Positions 39,535 to 49,351 of a DNA stretch of 64,000 nucleotides are shown one piece after another. The position numbers and the translations under genes were made by a program. This DNA comes from Henriciella sp. AS95 (GTDB taxonomy: Bacteria; Pseudomonadota; Alphaproteobacteria; Caulobacterales; Hyphomonadaceae). The stretch spans positions 682,001 to 746,000 of the forward strand of contig NZ_JBBMQM010000001.1 of the NCBI RefSeq assembly GCF_038900055.1, given 5' to 3'. Below the pieces are notes generated by a model. That model searched no databases. It saw nothing but the letters and a program-made list of their open reading frames with translations, and had not been told where the DNA came from. The first letter of the stretch is position 1, and every line of letters begins with the position of its first letter.

Positions 39535-40989
39535 ATGAAATTCGCCCGCCACCTTGCTGGATACTTGCCTGTGAACCTGGCGACGGCGCTCGCCTCGTTT
39601 GGCGGGGTGTATGCGTTCAGCCGGTTGCTGGGCCCCGATGAATACGGACGCTATGCGCTGATGTTCTCGGTCATGGCGCTGATCCATACAGCGTCGCTCG
39701 CACCAGCAGAATCGGCGGCCTACAGGTTCACAGCATCGGCAAAGGCTGAGGGTGATCTGGCGAACCATTACGCCACGATACGCGGCCTGCTCCTGCGGTC
39801 TCTGGTCGTCGCAGGATTGATCATTCTTGTTGTCGCGGTCGCGCTGCGAAACATGCCGGACTACTTCGACATCCTGCCATGGATCGCGCTTCTGCTTCCG
39901 CTCAACACGGCCATCCAGACATCTCTGGAAGCGCAAAGGGCGAACCATCAGGTCCGCCGCTATGCCTTGGTCGCGACAAGCAAGCTGTTGGGCGGTTTCG
40001 CTGTCGGCGTCCTCGCCGCGTGGAAAACTGATGCTGGCGCCGCGGCGCCATTCATCGGACTTGTGGCGGCGTCAGCCCTGCTTTTTCTGACAGAAGCCCC
40101 TTGGCTATGGGCGCAAGGCAAGGGTGGGCGCGCCGATCCGGCCCGAATGAAGACCTATCTCGGATACGGCCTGCCCATTGCCGCCGCGCTCTGTCTCGAC
40201 CTCTTCCTGTCGGCTGCCGACCGTCTCCTGATTGCTGTCTTCATGGGTGAAGCGTCCGTCGGTGAATACGCTGCCGGCTATGGCGTCGCTGACAAGACCG
40301 TCCTTCTGATCTGCGCCTGGGCCGCCATGGCCGGCTCTCCGCTCGTCATGAGCGCTTACGAAGAAAACGGACCAGAGGCGGCCTCAAGAGAGGCAGGCGG
40401 ACTCATTCGCATTATTCTGCTTGTCGGTTTGCCGGCCGCGACCGGTCTAGCCCTCGTTGCGAAGCCTCTGGCGGAAGCGATGATTGGCGAAGACCTGCGC
40501 CAGGGCGCCATGCAGATCATTCCGTGGATCGCGTTCTCTGGGCTGATGAACGGCCTTCTGATCCATTATTATTCAGAAGCTTTCCAACTGGCGAAGAAGA
40601 CGAAAGAGCGGGCGCTGCTGATGGGCATCCCGGTCGTCGTGAACGTCGTCGCTAATCTTGTCCTGATCCCGCAATTCGGCCTGCTCGGCGCGGTTGGCGC
40701 GACGATCGGGAGCTATGGCGTTGGCATTCTGCTTCTCGGCGGTTTCGGACGGAAGTATGTTGCGCTGCCGCTGCCTCTGCTTGATCTCGGAAAGATCGCG
40801 CTGGCGAGCCTTGCCATGTGGCCTGCTGTTATGTTGGTGCCTGAAATCGGGGCTTGGGCGGAGCTGTTCGCCAAGGCCATCGTCGGCGGAGCAGCCTATG
40901 TCGTCGTCGCATTTGTCATCGACGCTGGCGGCGCGCGTTCATTCGTGCAAGACAGTCGCGCTGCATCCAGACAGGCCGGAGCTTCGTAA
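39535..40989 (+). CDS. oligosaccharide flippase-like membrane protein
   Basis: A 484-residue polytopic protein with 12-14 helices of the MATE-like/polysaccharide transport (Wzx) superfamily. The N-terminal GYLPVNLATALASFGGVYAF and FSRLLGPDEYGRYALMFS match the family start, and the GEYAAGYGVADKTVLL segment fits repeat 2. Probably flips lipid-linked sugars. No glycosyltransferases are adjacent. No clear ribosome binding site. Confidence 0.85.
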   Translation: MKFARHLAGYLPVNLATALASFGGVYAFSRLLGPDEYGRYALMFSVMALIHTASLAPAESAAYRFTASAKAEGDLANHYATIRGLLLRSLVVAGLIILVVAVALRNMPDYFDILPWIALLLPLNTAIQTSLEAQRANHQVRRYALVATSKLLGGFAVGVLAAWKTDAGAAAPFIGLVAASALLFLTEAPWLWAQGKGGRADPARMKTYLGYGLPIAAALCLDLFLSAADRLLIAVFMGEASVGEYAAGYGVADKTVLLICAWAAMAGSPLVMSAYEENGPEAASREAGGLIRIILLVGLPAATGLALVAKPLAEAMIGEDLRQGAMQIIPWIAFSGLMNGLLIHYYSEAFQLAKKTKERALLMGIPVVVNVVANLVLIPQFGLLGAVGATIGSYGVGILLLGGFGRKYVALPLPLLDLGKIALASLAMWPAVMLVPEIGAWAELFAKAIVGGAAYVVVAFVIDAGGARSFVQDSRAASRQAGAS

Positions 40990-40996
40990 GAAAAGC

Positions 40997-41713
40997 ATGA
41001 CTGAACAGAAAAACGACATCGGAACCGCTGCCGACAAGGCCAACCAGATCTGGGGCGACCTCATTCCCGTCATCGGCTTCGTGCTGGTCTACAATCTGTT
41101 GCGGATCACCAATATCGACTTTGGATGGGTCAACAAGGACAGCGCGCTCTACTGGGCAACCGGTGTGCTGATCGTTCTGACGCTGGGCGTCATTGCCAAC
41201 AAGGTTCGTCACAAGCAGCCCATCCCGCCTTTCCTGGTGATTACGTCGGCGATTGTCGGTGGCTTTGGCCTTCTCGGTATCCTGCTGCAGGAAAAATCAT
41301 TCATCTACATCAAGCCGACCATCCAGAACCTGTTCCTGGCGGCGATCATCTTCGGCAGTATGGCGGTCGGCCAGAATGTCTGGCGCGTGATGTTCAAGTC
41401 TGTGTTCGCGTTGCCGGACCATGCCTGGAACCAGCTGGCCATCCGCTGGGGTCTGTTCTTCGTCGCCATGGCTGTCTGGAACGAGTTTCTGTGGCGCACC
41501 TATGCGCCCGGCTTCGAAGCGCCGCTTGAATTTGCCGGCCTCACCATAGCCCCGGCCGGCACCTATCAGTTCCTGGGCCTCACCTTTGGCGACAAGAATG
41601 CAGAAGACGTCTGGGCAAACTGGAAGCTTGGCAACATGGTCATCACCTTCATATTCGGGGCGTTGAACGTGCCGTACACGCTGAAGCACCTGCAAGAAGA
41701 GCCGCAGAACTAG
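40997..41713 (+). CDS. yciB: YciB/IspA-like inner membrane-spanning septation protein
   Basis: A 238-residue protein starting at the ATG at 40997, 7 bases after the flippase stop. The YciB pattern includes KPTIQNLFLAAIIFGSM, RWGLFFVAMAVWNEFLWRTY and WANWKLGNMVITFIF, with five or six membrane helices. In Escherichia coli it interacts with cell division and elongation proteins. The soluble insert APGFEAPLEFAGLTIAPAG is longer than in E. coli. Confidence 0.88.
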   Translation: MTEQKNDIGTAADKANQIWGDLIPVIGFVLVYNLLRITNIDFGWVNKDSALYWATGVLIVLTLGVIANKVRHKQPIPPFLVITSAIVGGFGLLGILLQEKSFIYIKPTIQNLFLAAIIFGSMAVGQNVWRVMFKSVFALPDHAWNQLAIRWGLFFVAMAVWNEFLWRTYAPGFEAPLEFAGLTIAPAGTYQFLGLTFGDKNAEDVWANWKLGNMVITFIFGALNVPYTLKHLQEEPQN

Positions 41714-42249
41714 GTCGTCAGCTTCTCCGTGCCCGGCGGATTTGCGAAGGGCGCGAAATTGGCCTGATCCCGCGTTTCAGCAAAGTGCGTCAGCGCCCAG
41801 ACCACGGTCGGGAAGGCCAGCTCTGCCCACGGGATGTCTTTCCAGGCCACCAGTTCGGTCTCGAGGCTTTCCGGTCCCGGCTTGAAATCAGACATGAGAT
41901 TGGCCCGGAACATCACCTGCACCTGACCGATACGCGGGACAGAATAGACCGCCAGCACACGGTCGATCTCGATGTCAGCGCAGGCTTCTTCCTGCGCTTC
42001 GCGCATGGCAGCCTGCTCAACCGTTTCGCCAAGCTCCATATAGCCGGCAGGCAAGGTCCAGAAGCCCAACCTCGGTTCGATCGCCCGCTTGCAGAGCAGG
42101 ATCTTGTCATCCTTGCAAACCACCGACCCGGCGACGATGCGCGGGTTCTGGTAATCGATGAAACCGCATGTTCCGCACACGCGCCTTGTCCGGTCGTCGC
42201 CCTCGGGAATGCGATGCTCGAAGTTTTCTGTCCGTTCAGGTGTCATCAT
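41710..42249 (-). CDS. Nudix hydrolase with zinc-ribbon-like start
   Basis: A 179-residue protein with RVCGTCGFIDYQNP at 23-36 resembling a partial zinc ribbon, as in NADH pyrophosphatase-like Nudix enzymes, followed by the Nudix box GYMELGETVEQAAMREAQEE. All Nudix catalytic residues are present. Likely cleaves a nucleotide diphosphate derivative. The stop shares CTAG with yciB. Confidence 0.9.
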   Translation of the reverse strand: MMTPERTENFEHRIPEGDDRTRRVCGTCGFIDYQNPRIVAGSVVCKDDKILLCKRAIEPRLGFWTLPAGYMELGETVEQAAMREAQEEACADIEIDRVLAVYSVPRIGQVQVMFRANLMSDFKPGPESLETELVAWKDIPWAELAFPTVVWALTHFAETRDQANFAPFANPPGTEKLTT

Positions 42250-42328
42250 CCTGTAATTGTCTCGCTTTATTGGAGAAAGCCGTTGATCCGTAAACGGTTA
42301 GTACCCAAACTGACGCACGGAACAATAA

Positions 42329-43012
42329 ATGATGTCCAGCAGCGATGAGGGTAAGGGCGATATGGCGGGCGAACAAGCAGAGACCAGCTTTGAATTGAGA
42401 GCATCTCCGAGCCACTTGCTGCATCGTGCCCAGCAGTCTGCGGTGAATATCTCCGCCGCCGCTCTCGCCGAAAAAGGCCTTACGCTTCGTCAGTTTGCGG
42501 TGCTTGCTGCGCTGGCAAAGGAAGAGGGTCAAAGCCAGGCGCGCCTCGTGGATGAGACCGGCATTGACCGGTCGACGCTGGCCGAAATGGTCCGGCGGAT
42601 GGAAGCCTCCGGCCACATCAAGCGGGTGACGTCCAAGGAGGATGCCCGCGCCAAGGCTGTGTCGCTGATGGCCAAGGGCCGCAAAGCCTATGAAGCCGCG
42701 CTGCCGAGCGTTGTGGCTGCTGACAAGGAGTTACTCGATCTGGTTCGCGCCAACCGCCGGGCCGGCTTCCTGGAGTCCCTTGCAAAGATCGGTGGGCCTG
42801 AAGAGGAAGAGCCGGTCGTCGAGGCGCCGTCGGAGACAGAGCCAGAGCCGACCGCGGAAAAAGCGCCCGCCAAGACCGACACAAAAACAAAGCCTAAAAA
42901 GTCAAAGGCGAAACCCGCCAAGGACGACGACGCCAAGGCTGAGAAGGCTGCGAAGAAGTCGTCCAAGTCCGACAAGAAATCTTCGAAGAAGAAAAAGAAG
43001 AAGAAAAAGTAG
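42329..43012 (+). CDS. MarR-family regulator with a histone H1-like lysine-rich tail
   Basis: A 227-residue protein with a MarR winged helix at about 30-145 (LTLRQFAVLAALAKEEG, IDRSTLAEMVRRMEASGHIKR, then a KEDARAK wing). It continues in an acidic linker at 157-177 (EEEEPVVEAPSETEPEP) and a tail of about 50 residues made almost only of Lys, Ala, Pro, Asp and Ser, ending in a run of eight Lys. MarR proteins are usually about 140-150 residues. The tail resembles histone H1-like or AlgP-type domains and should bind DNA non-specifically. Target genes unknown. Confidence 0.88.
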   Translation: MMSSSDEGKGDMAGEQAETSFELRASPSHLLHRAQQSAVNISAAALAEKGLTLRQFAVLAALAKEEGQSQARLVDETGIDRSTLAEMVRRMEASGHIKRVTSKEDARAKAVSLMAKGRKAYEAALPSVVAADKELLDLVRANRRAGFLESLAKIGGPEEEEPVVEAPSETEPEPTAEKAPAKTDTKTKPKKSKAKPAKDDDAKAEKAAKKSSKSDKKSSKKKKKKKK

Positions 43013-43014
43013 GG

Positions 43015-43536
43015 TCAGCCTTCCAGGGCTGCACGGACCTTTTCGCGCCGGTCTGCATCCAGCGGGCCGCGAACGTGCAGGATGATCTTGGCGTCTGGGC
43101 TGATCACGAAGGTTTCAGGCACGCCGGTGAGGCCGAACTCCAGGCCGCCCTGACCGGAGCGGTCGACGCCGATCTTCTCGAATGGATTGCCCAGCTCTGC
43201 AAGAAAACCAAGCGTATCCTCGGGCCTGTCCTTATAGGCGAGGCCGAATACCTGGCCGGGATGTGCCTCGGCGAGCGCGGTCACTTCCGGGTGTTCGGCC
43301 CGGCACGGTGCGCACCAGCTGGCGAACAGATTGACCATGACAGGCTTGTCGCCCGGCGGCGGATCGAAACTGATCGTCTCGGTCTCGTCGTTCAGCAGCG
43401 GGAAGACGGTCGCCGGGGCAATCCGGTCGGCCTTGGCGGTGAAACTATCCTCGGCCGGACGCATCAGCTGGATCGCGCCCAGCGTTCCAAGACCAACCAG
43501 CGCAGCGAGTGGCAGGATGGCTTGCCAGCGCTTCAT
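43015..43536 (-). CDS. ccmG: cytochrome c biogenesis thiol:disulfide protein CcmG/DsbE
   Basis: A 173-residue thioredoxin-like protein tethered by an N-terminal membrane helix. The active site is WCAPC at residues 74-78 (Cys 75 and 78), and the GVPETFVIS cis-proline loop is present. It reduces the apocytochrome or CcmH disulfide before heme attachment. Last gene of the ccmABCDG run; its ATG overlaps the ccmD stop as ATGA. Confidence 0.95.
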   Translation of the reverse strand: MKRWQAILPLAALVGLGTLGAIQLMRPAEDSFTAKADRIAPATVFPLLNDETETISFDPPPGDKPVMVNLFASWCAPCRAEHPEVTALAEAHPGQVFGLAYKDRPEDTLGFLAELGNPFEKIGVDRSGQGGLEFGLTGVPETFVISPDAKIILHVRGPLDADRREKVRAALEG

Positions 43537-43685
43537 CCGGTCTTCTCCTTGCGAAGTGTCTCAAGCTTTTCCTTCGACACTTTGGCTTTCAGGCTAGCAT
43601 AGATCAGCAGCAGCAGAGGCACGGCGAGGCCGATCGCATAGACCGCCCATATGAAAGGAGCATTGTCGTCGAAATTCGGTAGCAT
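43533..43685 (-). CDS. ccmD: heme exporter protein CcmD
   Basis: A 50-residue protein reading MLPNFDDNAPFIWAVYAIG at its start, with one membrane helix at about 12-30 and a Lys/Glu-rich amphipathic tail. Size, helix and position between ccmC and ccmG fit CcmD, which helps release holo-CcmE from the CcmABC complex. It overlaps ccmG by 4 bases. Confidence 0.92.
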   Translation of the reverse strand: MLPNFDDNAPFIWAVYAIGLAVPLLLLIYASLKAKVSKEKLETLRKEKTG

Positions 43686-43689
43686 CGCG

Positions 43690-44421
43690 TCAGCCCCCCG
43701 CCAGTTTGCGCGCGATGATCACGTCGCTGCGGCGCTGCCAGACCTCGGCGCGCATCATCAACATGGTGAGACCTGCAAAGAAGATCATATGGCCCAGCGC
43801 GCCGATGAGGAGCGGCGTAAGATACACGGCTGGCATGGCGGGGCCATCGGCGCGAATGACGCTGGGCCCCTGATGGATCGACGACCAGATATCGACCGAG
43901 AATTTGATCAGCGGCACGTTCACCGCCCCGATCATGGCGAGGATCGCCCCAGCGCGAGCCGCTTTCTGGCGCGTTTCCATGGCGGCGCGAAGGGCCATGT
44001 ATCCGAGGAAGAGGAAGAACATGACGAGGACCGACATCATCCGTGCATCATCCCAGAGCCACCAGGTGCCCCATGTCGGTTTGCCCCAGATCGACCCGGT
44101 GGCAAGGCACATGGCCGTATATCCTGCGCCGAGCGGCGCGATGGACTTGGCGGCCATGTCGGCAAGTTCATGTCGCCAGATGAACCAGACAAAGCTCGCA
44201 AGGGCGAGGCCCAGATAGCTGCCCATGGCGAGCCAGGCAGACGGCACATGGATGAACATGGCGCGCATGATATCGCCGCCCTGATAGTCGTCCTGCGGAA
44301 CCACCCAGAGGCCCTGCCAGACACTATAGGCGATCAGCAGCGCACCCACGATGAGACAGGCAGGCGCGAGCCATTTTGAAAGCGCCATGAAGCGATGCGG
44401 ATTGGCGAAGGCTGAAATCAT
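43690..44421 (-). CDS. ccmC: heme exporter/heme-CcmE ligase subunit CcmC
   Basis: A 243-residue protein with six membrane helices. The tryptophan-rich WWD motif PTWGTWWLWDDARM lies in the second periplasmic loop and conserved His residues flank it (MFIHVPSAW and in the late SIHQGPSV). CcmC handles heme and attaches it to CcmE. Spacing to ccmD is 4 bases. Confidence 0.96.
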   Translation of the reverse strand: MISAFANPHRFMALSKWLAPACLIVGALLIAYSVWQGLWVVPQDDYQGGDIMRAMFIHVPSAWLAMGSYLGLALASFVWFIWRHELADMAAKSIAPLGAGYTAMCLATGSIWGKPTWGTWWLWDDARMMSVLVMFFLFLGYMALRAAMETRQKAARAGAILAMIGAVNVPLIKFSVDIWSSIHQGPSVIRADGPAMPAVYLTPLLIGALGHMIFFAGLTMLMMRAEVWQRRSDVIIARKLAGG

Positions 44422-44441
44422 GGGGTCTTGATACTCGCGCC

Positions 44442-45104
44442 TCAGTCCACAGCCAAGCGTAAGGCCGCAGATGCGCCAATTGGTGCCACTGCCAGCGCGA
44501 ATAGCGTCGAGGCCGCGAGGAAGAGAATATTCGGGCCTTCAAGCCCCGTCTGGACTGACAAAGCGCCGAAAATTGCCGTCGGGATGAAGAGAGGTAGCGC
44601 CAGCAGCGCAATCAAAAGACCCCCGCGCGGCACGCTGGCCGCGAGTGCGCCAGCCACCCCGCCCCAAAGAAAGAAGGCAAGGCCACCAAGTCCATAAGCC
44701 AGCATCGCTGGAACCAGCTGCTCGGCTGGCACCTGCAGCGTGATGCCGATGAGCGGTGTGAGGATGACCAGCGGCAGGCCGGAGATGAGCCAATGGGCGA
44801 GAATCTTGGCTGCAGCGATGAGGAAGAGCGGCGTCTCATCCTGCGCCCACAGCTCTAGCGTCCCATCTTCAAGATCGGCCTGGAAGAGCCGTTCCATGGA
44901 GACGAGCGATGCCAGAGCCAGCGCGACCCAGAGCACGCCGGTGCCGATCGCTGCAAGCCGTTCTGCTTCAGAGCCGATGGTGAACGGTACAAGCATCGCC
45001 GCGCCTGCAAAGAAACCGATGGGCAGCAGCGCGCCCGCCCCGCCGGCCCAAGCCTCGCTGATCGCCTGCCGGAAGGCGGCGTGAATGGGTGAGGGGCTAG
45101 TCAA
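44442..45104 (-). CDS. ccmB: heme exporter subunit CcmB
   Basis: A 220-residue polytopic permease partner of CcmA with six helices. Characteristic pieces are LFQADLEDGTLELWAQD near residue 75 and SVPRGGLLIALLALPLFIPTAIF in the later helices. The start overlaps the ccmA stop by 4 bases. Confidence 0.95.
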   Translation of the reverse strand: MTSPSPIHAAFRQAISEAWAGGAGALLPIGFFAGAAMLVPFTIGSEAERLAAIGTGVLWVALALASLVSMERLFQADLEDGTLELWAQDETPLFLIAAAKILAHWLISGLPLVILTPLIGITLQVPAEQLVPAMLAYGLGGLAFFLWGGVAGALAASVPRGGLLIALLALPLFIPTAIFGALSVQTGLEGPNILFLAASTLFALAVAPIGASAALRLAVD

Positions 45105-45685
45105 AGCATCACCTCGCGGCTCGCCTCGAATGGCGCGTCGCCATGCAGCGCCGCAATGACGCCGCCGCCCGCCTTACAATGCTCGTCAATCATCTGCGTG
45201 AGCAGCGCACGCCCGTCGCTATCGAGCGCCGTGAACGGCTCGTCCAGCAACCAGATCGGGCGGTCCACCAGCAGCAGCCGTCCGATCGCCGTGCGCCGCT
45301 TCTGGCCGGCAGACAGCAACCGCCCGGCGACATCCATCGGTCGTTGCAGCCCCAGCTGCGTGGCGATGGTCACAGGGTCGGCCTCGCTGCCCCAGGCGCG
45401 CGCCCAATGGGCGATGTGCTGGCGCGGGGTCTCATGGGATTTGATACCGTTGCGATGGCCGAGCCAGTGGTGGCTTCCCTGTCGCTCGACGGTGCCCGCG
45501 TCCGGTTTTGTCAGGCCTGCGAGAATTCGAAGCAGGGTCGATTTGCCTGAGCCGTTCGGCCCGCGAAGAACAAGTTTTTCATTAAAGCCAAGCGTCAGAT
45601 CGAGCGCTGAAAACAGCACGCGTTCGCCGCGAATGGCACCAAGCCCGGTCGCGTTAATGAGGGATTGTTCGCTCAAAGCGGCCAA
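45101..45685 (-). CDS. ccmA: heme exporter ATP-binding subunit CcmA
   Basis: A 194-residue ABC ATPase. Walker A is GPNGSGKST, the signature region is LSAGQKRRTAIGRLLL and Walker B is IWLLDEPFTALD. It powers release of holo-CcmE with CcmB. The start is TTG at 45685; no ATG or GTG gives a better length. Divergent from acnA with 126 bases between. Confidence 0.94.
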   Translation of the reverse strand: MAALSEQSLINATGLGAIRGERVLFSALDLTLGFNEKLVLRGPNGSGKSTLLRILAGLTKPDAGTVERQGSHHWLGHRNGIKSHETPRQHIAHWARAWGSEADPVTIATQLGLQRPMDVAGRLLSAGQKRRTAIGRLLLVDRPIWLLDEPFTALDSDGRALLTQMIDEHCKAGGGVIAALHGDAPFEASREVML

Positions 45686-45811
45686 CGCTCTGAAAATGGG
45701 TCACATTGCTGCGATTGCACACTGGCGACTTGGCCTGTATGACGCTGGCAACAGCAGGCAGCGCCTCTCAGCGCGCCGATCACATTCTTACAAGAAGAGG
45801 TCATTCAACTG

Positions 45812-48583
45812 ATGCCATCCCTCGACAGTTTCAATTCCCGCCGCACCCTCGACGTCAACGGCAAGTCCTACACCTATTACTCTCTCAAAGCCGCATCTGA
45901 AAACGGTTTGGGAGATGTGTCACGCCTGCCGGCCTCGCTCAAGGTGCTGCTGGAGAACATGCTGCGCTTTGAAGATGGCAAGACGGTTACCAAAGACGAC
46001 ATCGCTGCTTTTGCAAAATGGCTCGAGAATAAAGGTAAGACGGGCCACGAAATCGCCTATCGCCCGGCTCGCGTCCTCATGCAGGACTTTACCGGCGTCC
46101 CAGCCGTCGTAGACCTTGCCGCGATGCGCGATGCCGCCAAGAAGCTCGGCGCTTCGGCGCAGGCGATCAACCCGCAAGTGCCCGTCGACCTCGTCATTGA
46201 CCACTCCGTCATGGTCGACAATTTCGCGCACGCCGACAGCTTTCAGAAGAATGTGAAGATCGAATATGAGCGCAACCAGGAGCGTTATGAGTTCCTGCGC
46301 TGGGGTGCCTCGGCATTTGAGAATTTCCGCGTCGTTCCGCCCGGCACCGGCATCTGCCACCAGGTGAACCTCGAATATCTCGGCCAGACCGTCTGGACCC
46401 GCGAAGAAGACGGCGAAACGGTTGCCTATCCCGACACCTGCGTCGGCACCGACTCCCACACCACAATGATCAACGGCCTGTCGGTCCTTGGCTGGGGTGT
46501 TGGCGGTATCGAGGCTGAAGCGGCGATGCTCGGCCAGCCTGTCTCCATGCTGATCCCTGAAGTGATCGGCTTCAAGATGACCGGCAAGCTGCCAGAGGGC
46601 GCAACCGCGACGGACCTCGTCCTCACCGTCACCAAGATGATGCGTGACAAGGGCGTTGTCGCCAAGTTCACCGAATTCTTCGGCCCTGGCCTCGCCAATC
46701 TGACGCTGGAAGATCAGGCGACCCTCTCCAACATGTCGCCTGAATTCGGCTCGACCTGTGCTTTCTTCCCGACTGACGAGCAGACCCTAAAATATCTGCG
46801 CTCAACCGGCCGCGAGGATGATCGCATTGAACTGGTAGAAGCCTACACCAAGGCGCAGGGCTACTGGCGTGACGACATGCCGGATCCTGTCTTCACCGAC
46901 ACGATCGAGCTTGACCTGTCGACCGTCGTTCCTTGTATTTCCGGCCCGAAACGCCCGCAGGACAAGATCTTGCTCGACGTCGCGCCTGAGCAGTTCCGCA
47001 AGGACGTCAAGGTTATCAAGGGCGGCGGTGTCTCTGATGACCACCAGCCTGAAACGCGCGCCGAAGCCCGCTTCGAGGACGAAGGCGCGAATATGGTCAA
47101 CACTGAGCCGGAAGACTATGGCATTCCGAAGTTTGCCGTTCCCGACAGCGACTATCACATCCATGATGGCTCCGTCGTGATCGCAGCCATCACCTCCTGT
47201 ACGAACACCTCAAACCCGTCCGTGCTGATTGCCGCAGGCCTTGTCGCCCGCAAGGCGCGTGAAAAAGGCATGCAGGTCAAACCTTGGGTGAAGACATCGC
47301 TCGCACCCGGCTCACAGGTCGTGACGGACTATCTTGAGCGTGCTGGCCTGCAGGACGATCTTGATGCGCTCGGCTTCAACCTCGTTGGCTATGGCTGCAC
47401 GACCTGTATCGGTAACTCCGGCCCGCTGCCGCCGGCCATTTCCAAGACGATCAACGAAAATGATCTTGTCGCTTGTTCTGTCCTGTCCGGTAACCGCAAC
47501 TTCGAAGGCCGGATCAGCCAGGACATCCGCGCCAACTATCTCGCCTCGCCGCCGCTGGTCGTTGCCTACGCGCTGGCTGGCTCGATGCACCGCAATGTCG
47601 CGACTGACCCGCTTGGCAAGGATAAGGACGGCAATGACGTCTTCCTGAAAGACCTCTGGCCGACCTCGAAGGAAATCTCCGACATCATGGCGAGCGCCGT
47701 GACGCCAGCCATGTTCCGCGATCGTTATTCCGACGTCTTCAAGGGCGACGAGCTCTGGCAAGGCATCGAGGTGTCCGGTGGACAGACCTATAGCTGGCCA
47801 CCTGAGTCGACCTACGTCCAGAACCCACCTTACTTTGAAGGCATGGGCCTCGACCTCGATAAGCAGGAAGACATCAAGGACGCGCGCGTGCTGGCGCTGT
47901 TCGGCGACTCCATCACGACCGACCACATTTCTCCGGCCGGTTCGATCAAGGCCTCCAGCCCGGCTGGCATCTATCTTCAGGAGCACGGCGTCAAACCGCT
48001 GGACTTCAACTCCTATGGCTCGCGCCGCGGTAACCATGAAGTCATGATGCGTGGTACGTTTGCCAATATCCGCATCAAGAACCAGATGGTGCCGGGTGTC
48101 GAAGGCGGCGTGACGGTTCACTATCCGGACGGCGAGCAGATGCCGATCTATGATGCGGCCATGAAGTATGAAGCGACGAACACGCCACTCGTCGTGTTCG
48201 CTGGTGACCTCTACGGCAATGGCTCGTCGCGTGACTGGGCCGCCAAAGGCACGATCCTGCTTGGCGTCCGCGCTGTCATCGCTGGCAGCTTCGAGCGGAT
48301 CCACCGCTCCAACCTGATCGGTATGGGCGTCCTGCCGCTTGAGTTTGCGGAAGGCCAAAGCGCCAAGGAGCTCGGCCTGACCGGCAAGGAGCAGGTCACG
48401 ATCAAGGGCATTGAAGGCATCACGCCGCGCCAGAAGATGGACGTCGAGATCACTCGTGAAGACGGATCGAAAGTCACGGCCAACACGATCGTGCGCATCG
48501 ATACCGAGAACGAGCTCGATTATTATCGCAATGGCGGCATTCTTCACTATGTGCTGCGCAATCTTGCGCGCGACGCTGCCTAG
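45812..48583 (+). CDS. acnA: aconitate hydratase A
   Basis: A 923-residue aconitase/IRP1-type enzyme converting citrate to isocitrate. The cluster ligands are in SCTNTSNPS and [21 protein letters not shown] is also family-typical, and the C-terminal swivel domain has [12 protein letters not shown]. Length is normal. AGAGG is 11 bases before the ATG. A strong hairpin at 48611 follows. Confidence 0.98.
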   Translation: MPSLDSFNSRRTLDVNGKSYTYYSLKAASENGLGDVSRLPASLKVLLENMLRFEDGKTVTKDDIAAFAKWLENKGKTGHEIAYRPARVLMQDFTGVPAVVDLAAMRDAAKKLGASAQAINPQVPVDLVIDHSVMVDNFAHADSFQKNVKIEYERNQERYEFLRWGASAFENFRVVPPGTGICHQVNLEYLGQTVWTREEDGETVAYPDTCVGTDSHTTMINGLSVLGWGVGGIEAEAAMLGQPVSMLIPEVIGFKMTGKLPEGATATDLVLTVTKMMRDKGVVAKFTEFFGPGLANLTLEDQATLSNMSPEFGSTCAFFPTDEQTLKYLRSTGREDDRIELVEAYTKAQGYWRDDMPDPVFTDTIELDLSTVVPCISGPKRPQDKILLDVAPEQFRKDVKVIKGGGVSDDHQPETRAEARFEDEGANMVNTEPEDYGIPKFAVPDSDYHIHDGSVVIAAITSCTNTSNPSVLIAAGLVARKAREKGMQVKPWVKTSLAPGSQVVTDYLERAGLQDDLDALGFNLVGYGCTTCIGNSGPLPPAISKTINENDLVACSVLSGNRNFEGRISQDIRANYLASPPLVVAYALAGSMHRNVATDPLGKDKDGNDVFLKDLWPTSKEISDIMASAVTPAMFRDRYSDVFKGDELWQGIEVSGGQTYSWPPESTYVQNPPYFEGMGLDLDKQEDIKDARVLALFGDSITTDHISPAGSIKASSPAGIYLQEHGVKPLDFNSYGSRRGNHEVMMRGTFANIRIKNQMVPGVEGGVTVHYPDGEQMPIYDAAMKYEATNTPLVVFAGDLYGNGSSRDWAAKGTILLGVRAVIAGSFERIHRSNLIGMGVLPLEFAEGQSAKELGLTGKEQVTIKGIEGITPRQKMDVEITREDGSKVTANTIVRIDTENELDYYRNGGILHYVLRNLARDAA

Positions 48584-48610
48584 TCACTAGTCATTCTGAA
48601 GAAAATCAAC

Positions 48611-48639
48611 GATGCCGCGCTCCAAAAGGGCGCGGCATC
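48611..48639 (+). terminator. GC-rich hairpin after acnA
   Basis: GATGCCGCGC pairs with GCGCGGCATC around TCCAAAAGG. No T run follows, so it may be a 3' stabilising hairpin or a rho-aided end rather than a classic intrinsic terminator. Confidence 0.6.
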
Positions 48640-48696
48640 TGCGCGTTCACGGCCAAGTGATTTAAAAGTGTCACAAGACGGCGATATGTGAGCGCG

Positions 48697-49344
48697 ATGA
48701 TCAAATGGCTCGTGATTCTCTCTGCTATGCTTCTGGCGCCCTCTGCGCCGGCTATGGCTGAGCGCCCGGTGCTGGTCGAACTGTTCGCGTCGCAGAACTG
48801 CACGGCCTGCCCGAAGGCGCACCGCACCCTTCGCGATGTTGAAGCCGGACATGTCGATGATGTGCTGATCCTGACCTGGTCAGTCGACTACTGGGATTAT
48901 GTGGGCCAGCCGGACCCTATGGCGATGCCATTCGCGAGCGAGCGGCAGAAAGCCTACACAGAACGCTTTGGCCTTCGCGCGCCTTATACGCCTCAATCAG
49001 TGTATGATGGTGAGAAGCAGTGTCCTGCAACCCGGAAACAAACGGTTGAAGCCAATATCGACGACCAGTCGCACAAGCGCGCAAGCGGCGTTTCGATCGA
49101 ACCGGTCCGCGGTGGGTTCTCTGTGGACGGCGTCCTGCGCGAGCCTGTTGAAGTCCGCCTGGTGAGCTACCTTTCCGGCGACGCCAACACCACAGATATG
49201 GTGAACCCCGTCACCCGGTCAGAGCTGCTCGGCACATGGACTGGCGGCCGGGTAACATACGGTTACACCTGCGATGGCAGCTGTGCCGTCATCGTCCAGG
49301 CCCGAGGGCATGGCGAAGTCTTGGCGGCAAGCTCGCTTCAATAG
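48697..49344 (+). CDS. DUF1223 exported thioredoxin-like protein
   Basis: About 215 residues from the ATG at 48697 (a GTG at 48688 is also possible). A signal peptide ends in AMA, followed by VELFASQNCTACPKA with Cys 35 and Cys 38, the DUF1223 hallmark, and VDYWDYVGQPDP. The domain is related to thioredoxins and often lies near acnA in alphaproteobacteria. Role unknown. Confidence 0.9.
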   Translation: MIKWLVILSAMLLAPSAPAMAERPVLVELFASQNCTACPKAHRTLRDVEAGHVDDVLILTWSVDYWDYVGQPDPMAMPFASERQKAYTERFGLRAPYTPQSVYDGEKQCPATRKQTVEANIDDQSHKRASGVSIEPVRGGFSVDGVLREPVEVRLVSYLSGDANTTDMVNPVTRSELLGTWTGGRVTYGYTCDGSCAVIVQARGHGEVLAASSLQ

Positions 49345-49351
49345 GCAAAGC

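Noticed and set aside
47312-48547. A 411-codon minus-strand open frame
   Set aside because: Antisense to acnA, which has complete aconitase motifs.
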